64,000 bases of DNA, taken from Ideonella paludis. Its GTDB lineage: Bacteria; Pseudomonadota; Gammaproteobacteria; Burkholderiales; Burkholderiaceae_C. Both the position numbers and the translations under genes were made by a program. The notes under the pieces were generated by a model. It saw only the letters and a program-made list of their open reading frames with translations, was not told the DNA's origin and did no database searches. Each line of letters starts with the position of its first letter. Within the stretch, counting starts at the first letter, position 1. The stretch lies in assembly GCF_018069865.1 (NCBI RefSeq), contig NZ_JAGQDG010000001.1, forward strand, positions 620,001-684,000, written 5' to 3'. Of the stretch, positions 1 through 7,968 are shown piece by piece.

Positions 1-463
1 GGTTGCGGAAGCCGTTTTCCCAGTAGGTCAGGCCCACCAAGCCTTTCTCCGGCAGCTTGGCCATCACCTTTTGGCCGACCGGGCCGTCCAGCAAGGCATC
101 GGCCTCTTTCACGTTGTTGAAAAGGAAGGGCGTGTCCCACAGCGCCATCTCTTTGGTGATGCCCACCAAGGTGGCGGTGGAGCCCACCATCATCTCTTGC
201 GCACCACCAATCAAGGCCTGCTGCATTTGGGTGTCCGGCCCCAAAGCCGCAGCGCCAATGGCGCGCACCTTCATCTTGCCGCCCGAGGCTTTTTCCACCT
301 GTTCGGCAAAGAACTTGACCGCCCGGCCTTGGTTGCTTTGCTCGTTCAGGCCGTAGCCAAAGCGGATCAAGCGCGGCTTGATGTCCTGGGCGCTGGCCAG
401 CAGCGGGGCCGCGAAGGCGGCGGTGGCCGCCACGGCGACCAAGGAGCGACGGAGGATGTTCAT
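1..463 (-). CDS. dctP: TRAP transporter substrate-binding protein DctP (C-terminus outside window)
   Basis: Periplasmic solute receptor of a TRAP transporter; it binds the substrate and hands it to the DctQM membrane pair. The product opens with MNILRRSL and a hydrophobic Ala-rich stretch ending near ASAQ, a typical Sec signal peptide. It is followed by the DctP pattern IRFGYGLNEQS, with KFFAEQVEKASGGKMKV after it. An AAGGA ribosome-binding site precedes the ATG at 463. Only about 154 residues are visible because the gene runs off the left edge. It is the last visible gene of the leftward gntK-dctQ-dctM-dctP operon, 48 nt after dctM, so a gluconate-like sugar acid is the likely ligand (inference from gntK and the LacI regulator). 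Confidence 0.9.
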   Translation of the reverse strand, partial: MNILRRSLVAVAATAAFAAPLLASAQDIKPRLIRFGYGLNEQSNQGRAVKFFAEQVEKASGGKMKVRAIGAAALGPDTQMQQALIGGAQEMMVGSTATLVGITKEMALWDTPFLFNNVKEADALLDGPVGQKVMAKLPEKGLVGLTYWENGFRN

Positions 464-511
464 GGCGGAGTCCTTGTGGAGTGAGGGGTCAGGGAAGAAA
501 CCAAGCATGCT

Positions 512-1828
512 TCAGCGCAACCAAGCCACGGGCGCGGTCACGATCTGCGGGAAGACCACAAACGTGGCCAAGATAACGACGTAAGTCAGCAAAAATGGAT
601 TCACGCCGCGGATGACTTGAGCCAGCGGCAGACGGCCCACGCCGGCCACCACATTCAGCACCGTGCCCACTGGCGGGGTGATCAGGCCGATGGCGCCGTT
701 GAGCACAAACATCAGGCCAAAGTAGACCGGATCGATCCCCGCCTTGACGGCAATGGGCAGCATCACCGGCGCAAAGATCAAGATGGTGGGAGTCAGGTCC
801 AGCGCAGTGCCGATCAGCACCAGCACCAGCATCATCACGGCCATCAGCAGCTTGGGGTGCTCGATCAGGGGGCCGAGCCAGCCCGTCAGCACACCGGGCA
901 GGTCAGCCAAGGTGATCATGTAGCTGGCCACTTGGGCGCCGGCGCACAAGAACATCACCACCGCTGTGGTCTTGGCGGCCCGCACCAGCACCGGGCCCAG
1001 CGCAGTGAGCGTCATCTCGCGGTGGATCAACACCGCCACCATCAGCGCATAAAAGGCCGCCACCACAGCGGCTTCGGTGGGCGTGAACACGCCGCTCTTC
1101 ATGCCGCCGATGATGATGACGGGCATCAGCAAGGCCCACACCGCATGCGCGGTCGCGCGCAGCCGCTGGGCCATGGGCTGGGGCTGGCCTTCGGGCAAGT
1201 CGATGCGGCGCAGCACCCACTTCCAGGCGATGATCAAGCCTACGCCCATGATCAGACCGGGCACGATGCCCGACACAAACAACGCCGAGATTGAGGTGTT
1301 GGTCGTCACGCCGTAGATCACAAAAGGCATGGACGGCGGAATGATGGGCGCGATGATGCCGCCCGAGGCGATCAGCCCGGCCGAGGTGCGCAGGGGGTAG
1401 CCCTGGTCGCGCATCATGGGCAGCAAGATGGTGGCCAAAGCGGCCGTGTCGGCCAGGGCCGAGCCACTCATGCTGGCCATCAGCACCGCCGCGCCAATCG
1501 CCACATAGCCCAAGCCGCCACGGATATGCCCAACCCAGGCTTGAGCCATGTCGATGATGCGGCGGCTGATGCCGCCGGAATTCATCAGCTCACCGGCCAA
1601 GATGAAGAAAGGCACGGCCAGCAGTGGGAAGCTGTCGACGCCCGCCACCAGGTTTTGCGCCAGCAGTTGCGTGTCCCAAAACCCCAGCACATAGGCCATG
1701 CCGGCTCCGGTGAGCACCAAGGCCAAGGCCATGTTCATGCCCATGCCCATCAGCAGCAGCATGCCGGCACAAAAGACGATGAAGGCTTGGCCTTCCAAGC
1801 TCAGGCCCAAGGCGGTGAGCGCGTCCAT
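512..1828 (-). CDS. dctM: TRAP transporter large permease subunit DctM
   Basis: The large membrane subunit forms the sodium-driven translocation channel of the TRAP system. The 438-residue protein starts MDALTALGLSLEGQAF and is almost continuously hydrophobic (about a dozen membrane segments). It carries family hallmarks such as VDSFPLLAVPFFILAGELM and the GIIAPIIPPSMPFVIYG loop. A longer frame exists upstream, but the ATG at 1828 overlaps the dctQ stop as ATGA and gives the normal family length, so I chose it. It is translationally coupled to dctQ. Confidence 0.93.
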   Translation of the reverse strand: MDALTALGLSLEGQAFIVFCAGMLLLMGMGMNMALALVLTGAGMAYVLGFWDTQLLAQNLVAGVDSFPLLAVPFFILAGELMNSGGISRRIIDMAQAWVGHIRGGLGYVAIGAAVLMASMSGSALADTAALATILLPMMRDQGYPLRTSAGLIASGGIIAPIIPPSMPFVIYGVTTNTSISALFVSGIVPGLIMGVGLIIAWKWVLRRIDLPEGQPQPMAQRLRATAHAVWALLMPVIIIGGMKSGVFTPTEAAVVAAFYALMVAVLIHREMTLTALGPVLVRAAKTTAVVMFLCAGAQVASYMITLADLPGVLTGWLGPLIEHPKLLMAVMMLVLVLIGTALDLTPTILIFAPVMLPIAVKAGIDPVYFGLMFVLNGAIGLITPPVGTVLNVVAGVGRLPLAQVIRGVNPFLLTYVVILATFVVFPQIVTAPVAWLR

Positions 1829-2331
1829 CACTCCACCTCCGCGGCGTGGCCCAGGTCCAGCGGCCGGCGCGCCAGCAGCTCCCAGGTGGCGCAGCCGCCG
1901 ATCACCACGGCACACAGCAAGGCAGGCAGCGGCAACAGGGCCGTGGGATAGCCCAGCACCACCGAGTGGCTGTCCAGACCCACCACCACCTGCTGCCAAG
2001 CGCCCCAGCCCAAGAGCACGCAGGCCAGCACCACCATCAGGCGGATCACGACCGTCATCACGCGCAGGCCACCCGCGCCCAAGCGCGCCACCAGGCTGGT
2101 GAAGGCCATGTGCTCGCCCGCCGGGTAAGCGGCGGCTGCGCCAATGAACACCATCCACACAAAGAGCAGGCGAGACAGCTCCTCACTGGCCGCAATGCCG
2201 CTGCCAAAGCCGTAGCGCAGCACCACGTTCACAAACACGGCCAGGGCCATCACGCCCAAGCAGGCCGCCATCGCGCCATAGGCCAGGCGATAGGGCCAGG
2301 CGGGGCGGCCCGGCGTGGACAGATCAGACAT
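1828..2331 (-). CDS. dctQ: TRAP transporter small permease subunit DctQ
   Basis: The small four-helix membrane subunit couples the receptor to DctM. The 167-residue protein has four hydrophobic segments and the DctQ signature SEELSRLLFVWMVFIGAA around residues 46-65. Its start overlaps the 3' end of gntK by 8 nt and its stop overlaps the dctM start, consistent with one polycistronic message. The operon partner gntK suggests that the imported substrate is phosphorylated as gluconate. Confidence 0.92.
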   Translation of the reverse strand: MSDLSTPGRPAWPYRLAYGAMAACLGVMALAVFVNVVLRYGFGSGIAASEELSRLLFVWMVFIGAAAAYPAGEHMAFTSLVARLGAGGLRVMTVVIRLMVVLACVLLGWGAWQQVVVGLDSHSVVLGYPTALLPLPALLCAVVIGGCATWELLARRPLDLGHAAEVE

Positions 2332-2842
2332 CGGAGGTCTCCTTCAACCACCAGGCATGCACCAGGTCGGTCAGGGCCATGAGAGGCCAGGTGGCGTCCA
2401 AAGTCAGCACACCGGGCTCGCCCTCGGGGCGCTCGAGGGTGTCGAACTGGCTGTGGACCAAGCTGCTCGAGAAAAAGTGTTGGGCGCGCGCCGCCACGCG
2501 GCGCTGCGCCTCGTCGCGGCTCAGGTCGAGAAACACAAAGCGCAAGCCAGGGCTGGCCGCGCGCAGGCGCTGGCGATAGGCCCGCTTCAGGGCGCTGCAG
2601 GTCAGGACTTGGCCCTGCGGCTGGGCTGCGAGCAAAGCACCCAAGGTGTCGAGCCATCCGGCGCGGTCGGCATCGGTCAGGGCCATGCCTTGCTGCATCT
2701 TCAGGCGGTTGCTGTGGGGGTGATGGTCGTCGCCCTCAATCAGGGTGGCGCCTGCGGCCACGGCCACTGCCGCCCCCAGGCTGGACTTGCCGCAACCGGC
2801 CACACCCATGATCACAAGGTTGCTTTGCACCTGCTTCAACAC
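2324..2842 (-). CDS. gntK: gluconokinase
   Basis: ATP-dependent kinase turning gluconate into 6-phosphogluconate for the Entner-Doudoroff or pentose phosphate route. The 172-residue length is normal. The Walker A loop GVAGCGKSS is at residues 13-21, followed by the family markers EGDDHHP, NRLKMQQGMALTD, CSALKRAYR and the lid-region phrase FVFLDLSRDE. It is the first gene of the leftward operon. One perfect palindromic operator ends 20 nt upstream of the start, so repression by the divergent LacI-family protein is likely. The kinase is the strongest clue to the TRAP substrate. Confidence 0.95.
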   Translation of the reverse strand: MLKQVQSNLVIMGVAGCGKSSLGAAVAVAAGATLIEGDDHHPHSNRLKMQQGMALTDADRAGWLDTLGALLAAQPQGQVLTCSALKRAYRQRLRAASPGLRFVFLDLSRDEAQRRVAARAQHFFSSSLVHSQFDTLERPEGEPGVLTLDATWPLMALTDLVHAWWLKETSDV

Positions 2843-2861
2843 CGCTGAAAATCTGAATTTT

Positions 2862-2875
2862 GGATAGCGCTATCC
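2862..2875. promoter_or_regulatory. LacI-family operator, copy 1 (gntK side)
   Basis: A perfect 14-bp palindrome, GGATAGCGCTATCC, with the CG-centred symmetry typical of LacI/GntR-type operators. It lies 20 nt upstream of the gntK start and is repeated exactly at 2948-2961. Its placement suggests it overlaps the gntK promoter or transcription start. Confidence 0.85.
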
Positions 2876-2947
2876 AGCGCATCCAAACAAATCGGCGTGA
2901 TCGGCAAGAGTAAATTCTTTGAGAATGAGCGCTTGCCGTCCGACGCC

Positions 2948-2961
2948 GGATAGCGCTATCC
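2948..2961. promoter_or_regulatory. LacI-family operator, copy 2 (regulator side)
   Basis: A second identical copy of GGATAGCGCTATCC, centred 86 bp from copy 1 and ending 40 nt upstream of the lacI-type gene. About eight helical turns separate the centres, which is compatible with DNA looping and autoregulation by the protein encoded at 3002-4081. Confidence 0.85.
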
Positions 2962-3001
2962 TAGCCCACCTGACTTTCCGCCAGACTCCGAGAAAACCCG
3001 C

Positions 3002-4081
3002 ATGCCCCGCGCCAAGCCGTCTGCCACTGCTCCCACCTCGGTGCCCACCCCCGCCCTGGCCAGCCGGCGCCGCGCCACGGGGCGCGTCACGCTCAGCGAT
3101 GTGGCGCAGGCGGCCGGCGTCAGCCCCATCACGGTGTCGCGCGCGCTGCGCGGCGAGCGGGCGGTGGACCCAGGCTTGGTCGAGCGGGTGCAAGCCGCCG
3201 TTGCCAAGCTCGGCTATGTGCCGGACCCCGCCGCCCGCGCACTGGCCTCGCAGCGCAGCAGCCATGTGGCGGTGCTGATCCCCATGCTCTCCAATGCCCT
3301 GTTTGTCGACGTGCTGGAGGCAGTGCAGCGCACGCTGCGGCCGGCGGGCTTCCAAACCTTGATCGGGGTGACCCACTATGACGAGGGCGAAGAAGAGCAA
3401 CTGCTGCGCGAGCAACTGATGCACCGCCCGGCCGGGCTGATCGTCACCGGCCTGGACCACAGCCCCGGCACGCGCCAACTCATGGCTCAAAGCCGCGTGC
3501 CCTGTGTGCACCTGATGGACCTGCCCACCGCCCCTTTGGCCGCCCCCTTGCACTGCGTGGGCTTCTCACAGCGCGAGGCCGGTGCGGCCCTGACCCGCCA
3601 CCTGCTGGCCCAAGGCCGCCGCCGCATCGCCTTTGCCGGCGCGCAGCTGGACCCGCGCACCCTACAGCGCTTGGAGGGCTGGCGGGCCGAGCTGCAACAG
3701 GCGGGCCTGCACAGCCCGACGCTGGAGTGGCTCAACCCCGCGCCCTCGTCCCTGGCCTTGGGTGGCCAGATGTTGGAGCAGATCATGGGCCAGATGCCGC
3801 CCGTCGATGCCATCTTCTTTTGCAACGACGACTTGGCCCAAGGCGCGCTGCTGGCCGCCCTGCGCTTGGGGCTGGCCGTGCCCGAGCGCGTGGCCATTGC
3901 CGGCTTCAACGACCTGACCGGCTCTGACCAAATGAGCCCGCCCCTGACCACCGTGCGCACACCCCGCAGCCAGATTGGCGAGGCCGCCGCGCGCATGCTG
4001 CTGCAGCTGATGCGCGGTGAAACGCCCGCGTCCGCCCGCGTGGACTTGGGCTTCGAGGTGGTGCACCGAGCCAGCAGCTAG
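3002..4081 (+). CDS. gntR: LacI-family transcriptional regulator, gluconate operon repressor (GntR type)
   Basis: DNA-binding repressor with a sugar-binding-protein-like sensor. After about 27 Ala/Pro/Arg-rich residues comes the helix-turn-helix and hinge: VTLSDVAQAAGVSPITVSRALRG, then LGYVPDPAARALASQRSS around residue 85. The periplasmic-binding fold follows, with IFFCNDDLAQGALLAALRLG and VAIAGFNDLTGSD near the end. It is divergent from gntK, with two identical palindromes between them. 6-phosphogluconate or gluconate is the probable inducer, by analogy with characterised GntR proteins of the LacI family. Confidence 0.92.
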   Translation: MPRAKPSATAPTSVPTPALASRRRATGRVTLSDVAQAAGVSPITVSRALRGERAVDPGLVERVQAAVAKLGYVPDPAARALASQRSSHVAVLIPMLSNALFVDVLEAVQRTLRPAGFQTLIGVTHYDEGEEEQLLREQLMHRPAGLIVTGLDHSPGTRQLMAQSRVPCVHLMDLPTAPLAAPLHCVGFSQREAGAALTRHLLAQGRRRIAFAGAQLDPRTLQRLEGWRAELQQAGLHSPTLEWLNPAPSSLALGGQMLEQIMGQMPPVDAIFFCNDDLAQGALLAALRLGLAVPERVAIAGFNDLTGSDQMSPPLTTVRTPRSQIGEAAARMLLQLMRGETPASARVDLGFEVVHRASS

Positions 4082-4230
4082 GCGCTCGGGCGGCGGGGCC
4101 GCTGCCAGCCCCCCATCCGCGCCGGCCAAAGCGGCGAACACCGGGCTCAAGTGCCCGCTTGTTATCGAGACTGCCCCTGGCCCCTGCGTCGTAAGCTGCG
4201 ATGAGACGCACTTTTGCGCCTCCGATCGCC

Positions 4231-5781
4231 ATGCGCCTCAACCAGCCCGTCACCCAACAGCCTGTCGATTTCCCCGCGTCAGCGACCCTGATGTCGGTGA
4301 CCGATGCGCACAGCCACATCACCTATGCCAACGAGGCCTTTGTGGAGGTCAGTGGCTACACGGTGGACGAATTGCTGGGGCAGCCGCACAACCTGGTGCG
4401 CCACCCCGACATGCCGCCCGAGGCCTTTGCCGACATGTGGCGCACCCTCAAAAGCGGCTCGCCTTGGACAGGCCTGGTCAAGAACCGCTGCAAGAACGGC
4501 GACCATTACTGGGTGCGGGCCAATGTGGCGCCCATCATCCAAGACAGCAGCATCGTCGGCTACATCTCGGTGCGCACCAAGCCCACCGCGGATGAAGTGC
4601 GGGCCGCCGAAGACCTCTACCGGCGCTTTCGTGAAGGCCGCGCGCAAGGGTTGATGCTCTTCAAAGGGCTGCTGGTGCGCACCGGCGCCAGCGGCGTGGC
4701 CTCGGTGTTCCAGCGCATGTCCTTGCGGGCACGCCTGCGCACCGCCATGGGCCTGGGCGTGGCGCTGATCACCTTGTTCAGCGAGTTGTTTGTCAGCACC
4801 CCGATGGAGATGGTTTGGCTGGCCCTGAGCGGCCTGGTGGTGGCGGGCGTCTTGACCTGGTTCTTGGAGTGGCAGGTAGCGCGCCCGCTGGACAAGATCT
4901 TGGCGCACGCCCAGCGCATTGCCAGCGGCCAGGCTGAAGCCGCCCCGGCCATGGACCGGGTAGACGAGATCGGCATGCTCATGCGGGCCGTCAACCAAGG
5001 CGGGCTGAACCTCAAGTCCTTGGTGGCCGATGTGGCGCGCCGCGCCGCCGTGGTCGAACAGCAAAGCCGCGAGATCGCCGATGGCAACCACCACTTGGCT
5101 GAGCGCACCGCCAGCCAGAGCGGTGCACTGGAGAAGTCCGCCACGTCGATGCTGGAGTTCAAGTTCACCGTTGAGATGAACTCTGAGAGCGCCCAAGCCG
5201 GCGATCAGCAAGCCCAAGCCGCCAGCAGCGTGGCCCACCAAGGCCGGCAAGTGGTCCATCAGATGATAGCCACCATGGACCGCGTCAGCGAGGCCAGCAC
5301 CAAGATCTCAGAGATCACTGCGCTGATCGACGGCATCGCGTTTCAGACCAATATCCTGGCCCTCAATGCCGCCGTTGAAGCCGCACGCGCAGGAGAATCC
5401 GGACGCGGCTTTGCGGTGGTCGCGGCGGAAGTGCGCAGCCTGGCAGGGCGCTGTGCCGCTGCCGCCAAAGACATCAAGCACGTCATCGCCAGCAATGGCG
5501 ACCATGTGGAGCAAGGCCGCGACGTGGCCCGCCAAGCCGGTGCAGCCATGAACGACATCGCCCACAGCATTGGCGAGTTGGCCGACATCATCAAACGCAT
5601 TGCTCAAGGCAGCCAAGAGCAAAGCGAAGGCGTGCGAAATGTGAACGACGCCATCCACTTGCTGGAGCAAACCACCCAGCAAAACGCGACATTGGTGGAG
5701 CAAGGCGTCAGCGCCACTGACGAGCTAAAGCGGCAAGCCAACTACCTGGTGGAAGCCATCAACATCTTTGGGCGGCGCTAA
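4231..5781 (+). CDS. PAS-domain methyl-accepting chemotaxis protein (Aer-like)
   Basis: Cytoplasmically sensing chemoreceptor that signals to CheA/CheW. I start at MRLNQPVTQQPVDFP because PAS-MCPs of this group begin that way; an in-frame ATG at 4201 would add ten residues. A PAS domain covers about residues 15-120 (LMSVTDAHSHITYANEAF, HNLVRHPDMPPEAF). Two adjacent hydrophobic segments lie near 160-215, then a HAMP segment with VARPLDKILAHAQRIASGQ. The signalling tip contains IDGIAFQTNILALNAAVEAA, then ARAGESGRGFAVVAAEVRSLA. The methylation helix is unusual: the common SMEELTSTV phrase is replaced by SMLEFKFTVEMN. It stands alone, with no che genes in the window. Confidence 0.92.
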   Translation: MRLNQPVTQQPVDFPASATLMSVTDAHSHITYANEAFVEVSGYTVDELLGQPHNLVRHPDMPPEAFADMWRTLKSGSPWTGLVKNRCKNGDHYWVRANVAPIIQDSSIVGYISVRTKPTADEVRAAEDLYRRFREGRAQGLMLFKGLLVRTGASGVASVFQRMSLRARLRTAMGLGVALITLFSELFVSTPMEMVWLALSGLVVAGVLTWFLEWQVARPLDKILAHAQRIASGQAEAAPAMDRVDEIGMLMRAVNQGGLNLKSLVADVARRAAVVEQQSREIADGNHHLAERTASQSGALEKSATSMLEFKFTVEMNSESAQAGDQQAQAASSVAHQGRQVVHQMIATMDRVSEASTKISEITALIDGIAFQTNILALNAAVEAARAGESGRGFAVVAAEVRSLAGRCAAAAKDIKHVIASNGDHVEQGRDVARQAGAAMNDIAHSIGELADIIKRIAQGSQEQSEGVRNVNDAIHLLEQTTQQNATLVEQGVSATDELKRQANYLVEAINIFGRR

Positions 5782-5789
5782 GGCCGCCC
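5770..5789. terminator. Hairpin between convergent MCP and ribH genes
   Basis: A perfect 7-bp stem GGGCGGC / GCCGCCC with a 6-nt loop overlaps the stop codon of the chemoreceptor and lies just beyond the ribH stop. There is no U-tract, so it is at best a pause or barrier hairpin. Confidence 0.4.
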
Positions 5790-5801
5790 AAGGGCCGGGC
5801 C

Positions 5802-6305
5802 TCAGGGGCCGAAGTGCGCAGACGCGGACAAGGTCTGCAAGCAGGCCCGTGCCACCTCCTGCCCCTTCTTCACAAAGTGCTCAGCAAAGAACTGCTGGTG
5901 CTCGGGGATCTCGTGAAAGCGCAGTGGCGTGAGCACAGCCGAGAACACCGGCACCCCGGTATCGAGCTGCACCCGCATCAAGCCGTCGATGACTGCGCTG
6001 GCGACAAAGTCGTGGCGATAGATGCCACCATCAACCACCAAGCCGCAGGCGATGACGGCATCACACAGGCCGGCCTTGGCCAAGCGCTGGGCATAGAGCG
6101 GGATCTCAAAAGCACCGGGCACATCGTGCACCGCTAGCTCGGGCGGAGAAGTGCTCTGGCGGAACTCCGCCAAAGCCGCATCAATGGCTTGCTGAACGAT
6201 GTCGCGGTGCCAGGAGGCGGCGACGATGGCCACACGCCAAGGGCGCACTGCGGGTGCTGCAGCGGCCGACGATGTGGAGCGGGGAGACGACAGGGTCTGA
6301 TTCAT
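5802..6305 (-). CDS. ribH: 6,7-dimethyl-8-ribityllumazine synthase, type II (RibH2-like)
   Basis: Penultimate enzyme of riboflavin synthesis; it condenses 5-amino-6-ribitylaminouracil with dihydroxybutanone phosphate. The protein has the substrate loop AIVAASWHRDIV, DVPGAFEIPL and the stretch CGLVVDGGIYRHDFVASAVI. That stretch matches the decameric type II (RibH2) enzymes of rhizobia and Brucella better than the icosahedral type I enzymes. The start MNQTLSSPRS at 6305 has AGGTG upstream; a longer frame to 6332 exists but lacks this support. It is the only gene behind an FMN riboswitch and has no other rib gene beside it. Confidence 0.9.
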   Translation of the reverse strand: MNQTLSSPRSTSSAAAAPAVRPWRVAIVAASWHRDIVQQAIDAALAEFRQSTSPPELAVHDVPGAFEIPLYAQRLAKAGLCDAVIACGLVVDGGIYRHDFVASAVIDGLMRVQLDTGVPVFSAVLTPLRFHEIPEHQQFFAEHFVKKGQEVARACLQTLSASAHFGP

Positions 6306-6345
6306 GGAACACCTCACGGTGAAATAGGCCAAGAATCAGGGCGAA

Positions 6346-6391
6346 CGCAGGCGCGGCGCCTGAGCCTCTCGACTCAAGCGCCATGCCTGCG
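6346..6391 (-). terminator. Long hairpin after the FMN aptamer (expression platform)
   Basis: Read leftward, CGCAGGC pairs with GCCTGCG, and inside it GGCGCTTGAG pairs with CTCAGGCGCC (one G-U), leaving an 8-nt loop. The hairpin begins at the last base of the aptamer closing stem P1. No clear U-run follows, so it may act through Rho, pausing or translation control rather than as a classic terminator. Confidence 0.6.
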
Positions 6392-6545
6392 CGTTTCTCT
6401 TTCATCCGGACTGTGACCGTCGGCTCTGGCATCGCACCAGATCTGCTGACCCCACCGCAACAAGGGCTGCCATGGGCGCTCGCGGGCTCCTGCACTTGCG
6501 CACAGATACCGCCGGTGGGGACTTTCACCCCGCCCTGAGAACGCG
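6390..6545 (-). ncRNA. FMN riboswitch (RFN element)
   Basis: Read leftward, the segment carries the conserved RFN landmarks in order: CTCAGGGCGGGGTGAAAGTC, CCCACCGGCGGTA, GAGCCCGCGAGCG, GGTCAGCAGATCTGGTG, and CCGACGGTCACAGTCCGGAT, then AGAGAAACGC closing P1 with the opening GCGTTCTC. It binds flavin mononucleotide and normally shuts riboflavin genes off when FMN is plentiful. It lies about 85 nt upstream of ribH. Confidence 0.96.
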
Positions 6546-6656
6546 TGCCAACGCAAGGGCTTGTTAACACCACGTCAAGGGGTGCGAACAGGCCCAGGGT
6601 TGGCCTCACAATTCTAGGGCGATCACCACCCCCGGCTATCCCGCCGGCGACACCCC

Positions 6657-7055
6657 ATGAGCACCCCCGCTACTGCCGCCCACTTTGGCTTGGTGATCTT
6701 TGCCAAGAGCCCAAGCACCGTCTCCGCCTTCTATCAACAGACGCTGGGCCTCGCCCTGATCGAAGCAGAATCGAGCCATCACCTCTTGGCCGGCGCCGGG
6801 CTGGAACTGGTGATCCATGCCATCCCCCCGGCTTATGCCGCCGAGATCGAGATCGCTCAGCCGCCGCAATTGCGGGAAGACACGCCCATCAAGCCTGCCT
6901 TCTGGGTGGCTGATTTGGCCGCAGTGCGTGTGGCCGCAGAGGCCACTGGCGGTGGACTGAACCCCGACAGCAAGACCTGGCAGATCCGCGGTGCTGCGGT
7001 GCTGGACGGCTGGGACCCGGAGGGCAATGTGGTGCAGTTCAAGCAGCGGCTCTGA
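6657..7055 (+). CDS. VOC-family (glyoxalase/dioxygenase fold) protein
   Basis: A 132-residue single-domain protein of the vicinal-oxygen-chelate fold. It shows HFGLVIFAKSPSTVSAFYQQTLGL at the N-terminus (first beta-alpha-beta unit) and a C-terminal WDPEGNVVQFKQRL that matches the usual DPdGN.hel ending. The substrate cannot be read from sequence. It is monocistronic between the riboswitch region and a convergent dehalogenase gene. Confidence 0.8.
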   Translation: MSTPATAAHFGLVIFAKSPSTVSAFYQQTLGLALIEAESSHHLLAGAGLELVIHAIPPAYAAEIEIAQPPQLREDTPIKPAFWVADLAAVRVAAEATGGGLNPDSKTWQIRGAAVLDGWDPEGNVVQFKQRL

Positions 7056-7086
7056 GCCACAGACGGGCCGGGTTGCCGACAGGCAC

Positions 7087-7803
7087 TCAGGCCTGGGCTA
7101 GCAAGCGCTGGGCCAGTTGGCGCAAGTCGGCGGCTTGCGCCTGCACAGGGCAGGCGGGTGCCGTCTCACCCACCCCGGGCCCGCCTTCTTCAGGCCGGGC
7201 GATGAAGCCGCATTGCAGGCCCGCCGCGGCCGCCGCGGCCAAGTCGCTGGAGTGGCAGGCGACCATCATCACTTGCGCGGGGGCCAGTCCCAAGGCGCGG
7301 CAGGCGGTGGTGTAGACGATGGGCTGAGGCTTGTAGTCACGGGCCAGCTCCGCGCCCAAGACGGCGTCCCAATGCCAGGCGTTATGCCGCGCCAGCGCCA
7401 CCATCAAGGCGATGTGCCCGTTGGAGCAGGGCGCTAAGAGAAAGCGCTGGCGCAGCAGCGCCAGCGCTTCGCCCACCTCGGGCCAGGCCTGCAGGCGGTG
7501 CCAGGCGCGCACCAGATGTTGTCGGGCCGCTTCGTCCACCGCAGTGCCCACCCCCGCATCGTTCAACACCACGTCCAGATTGCGTCGATGCAGCACGTCC
7601 AAATCACAGAACGCACGCTGGCCGCTGCGGACCTCTTGCATGGCAGGTTGGTACTGGGCTCGCCAGGCGGTGGCCAGGCTTGCCGCATCCAGCGGCAGGC
7701 CCAAGCCCTCGACCAAGGTGGCCTGCAGCTCCCGGCGGATGCTGCCGTGCCAATCGACCAAGGTGCCGAATACATCAAAGATGAGGGCGTGAGCTTGTGT
7801 CAT
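7087..7803 (-). CDS. haloacid dehalogenase, type II (HAD superfamily)
   Basis: Predicted L-2-haloacid dehalogenase or related HAD hydrolase, 238 residues. Motif I is IFDVFGTLVDWHGS with the nucleophilic Asp at residue 10. Motif II is LAPCSNGHIALM, the motif III Lys lies in LARDYKPQPIVY, and AQVMMVACHSSDLAAAAAAGL supplies the metal-binding acidic loop. The start MTQAHALIFD at 7803 fits the family; an in-frame extension to 7878 has no family similarity. It could also act on phosphates, though the motif spacing favours dehalogenase type II. Confidence 0.85.
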   Translation of the reverse strand: MTQAHALIFDVFGTLVDWHGSIRRELQATLVEGLGLPLDAASLATAWRAQYQPAMQEVRSGQRAFCDLDVLHRRNLDVVLNDAGVGTAVDEAARQHLVRAWHRLQAWPEVGEALALLRQRFLLAPCSNGHIALMVALARHNAWHWDAVLGAELARDYKPQPIVYTTACRALGLAPAQVMMVACHSSDLAAAAAAGLQCGFIARPEEGGPGVGETAPACPVQAQAADLRQLAQRLLAQA

Positions 7804-7968
7804 TCGTAAGTGCTTGTGTCGATAGCGTGGGGGGTTGCCGACAGCCGCCGAAAAACGGCCGCTCCAGCTGCACAGCATGTCACGAAATCAGCGGTCTTGC
7901 TCAATGCCTGGCCGAATGCCAGGCCTAGCATGCCTCCCAAAGATAACGTTGGGAATTGAGCAGTACCC

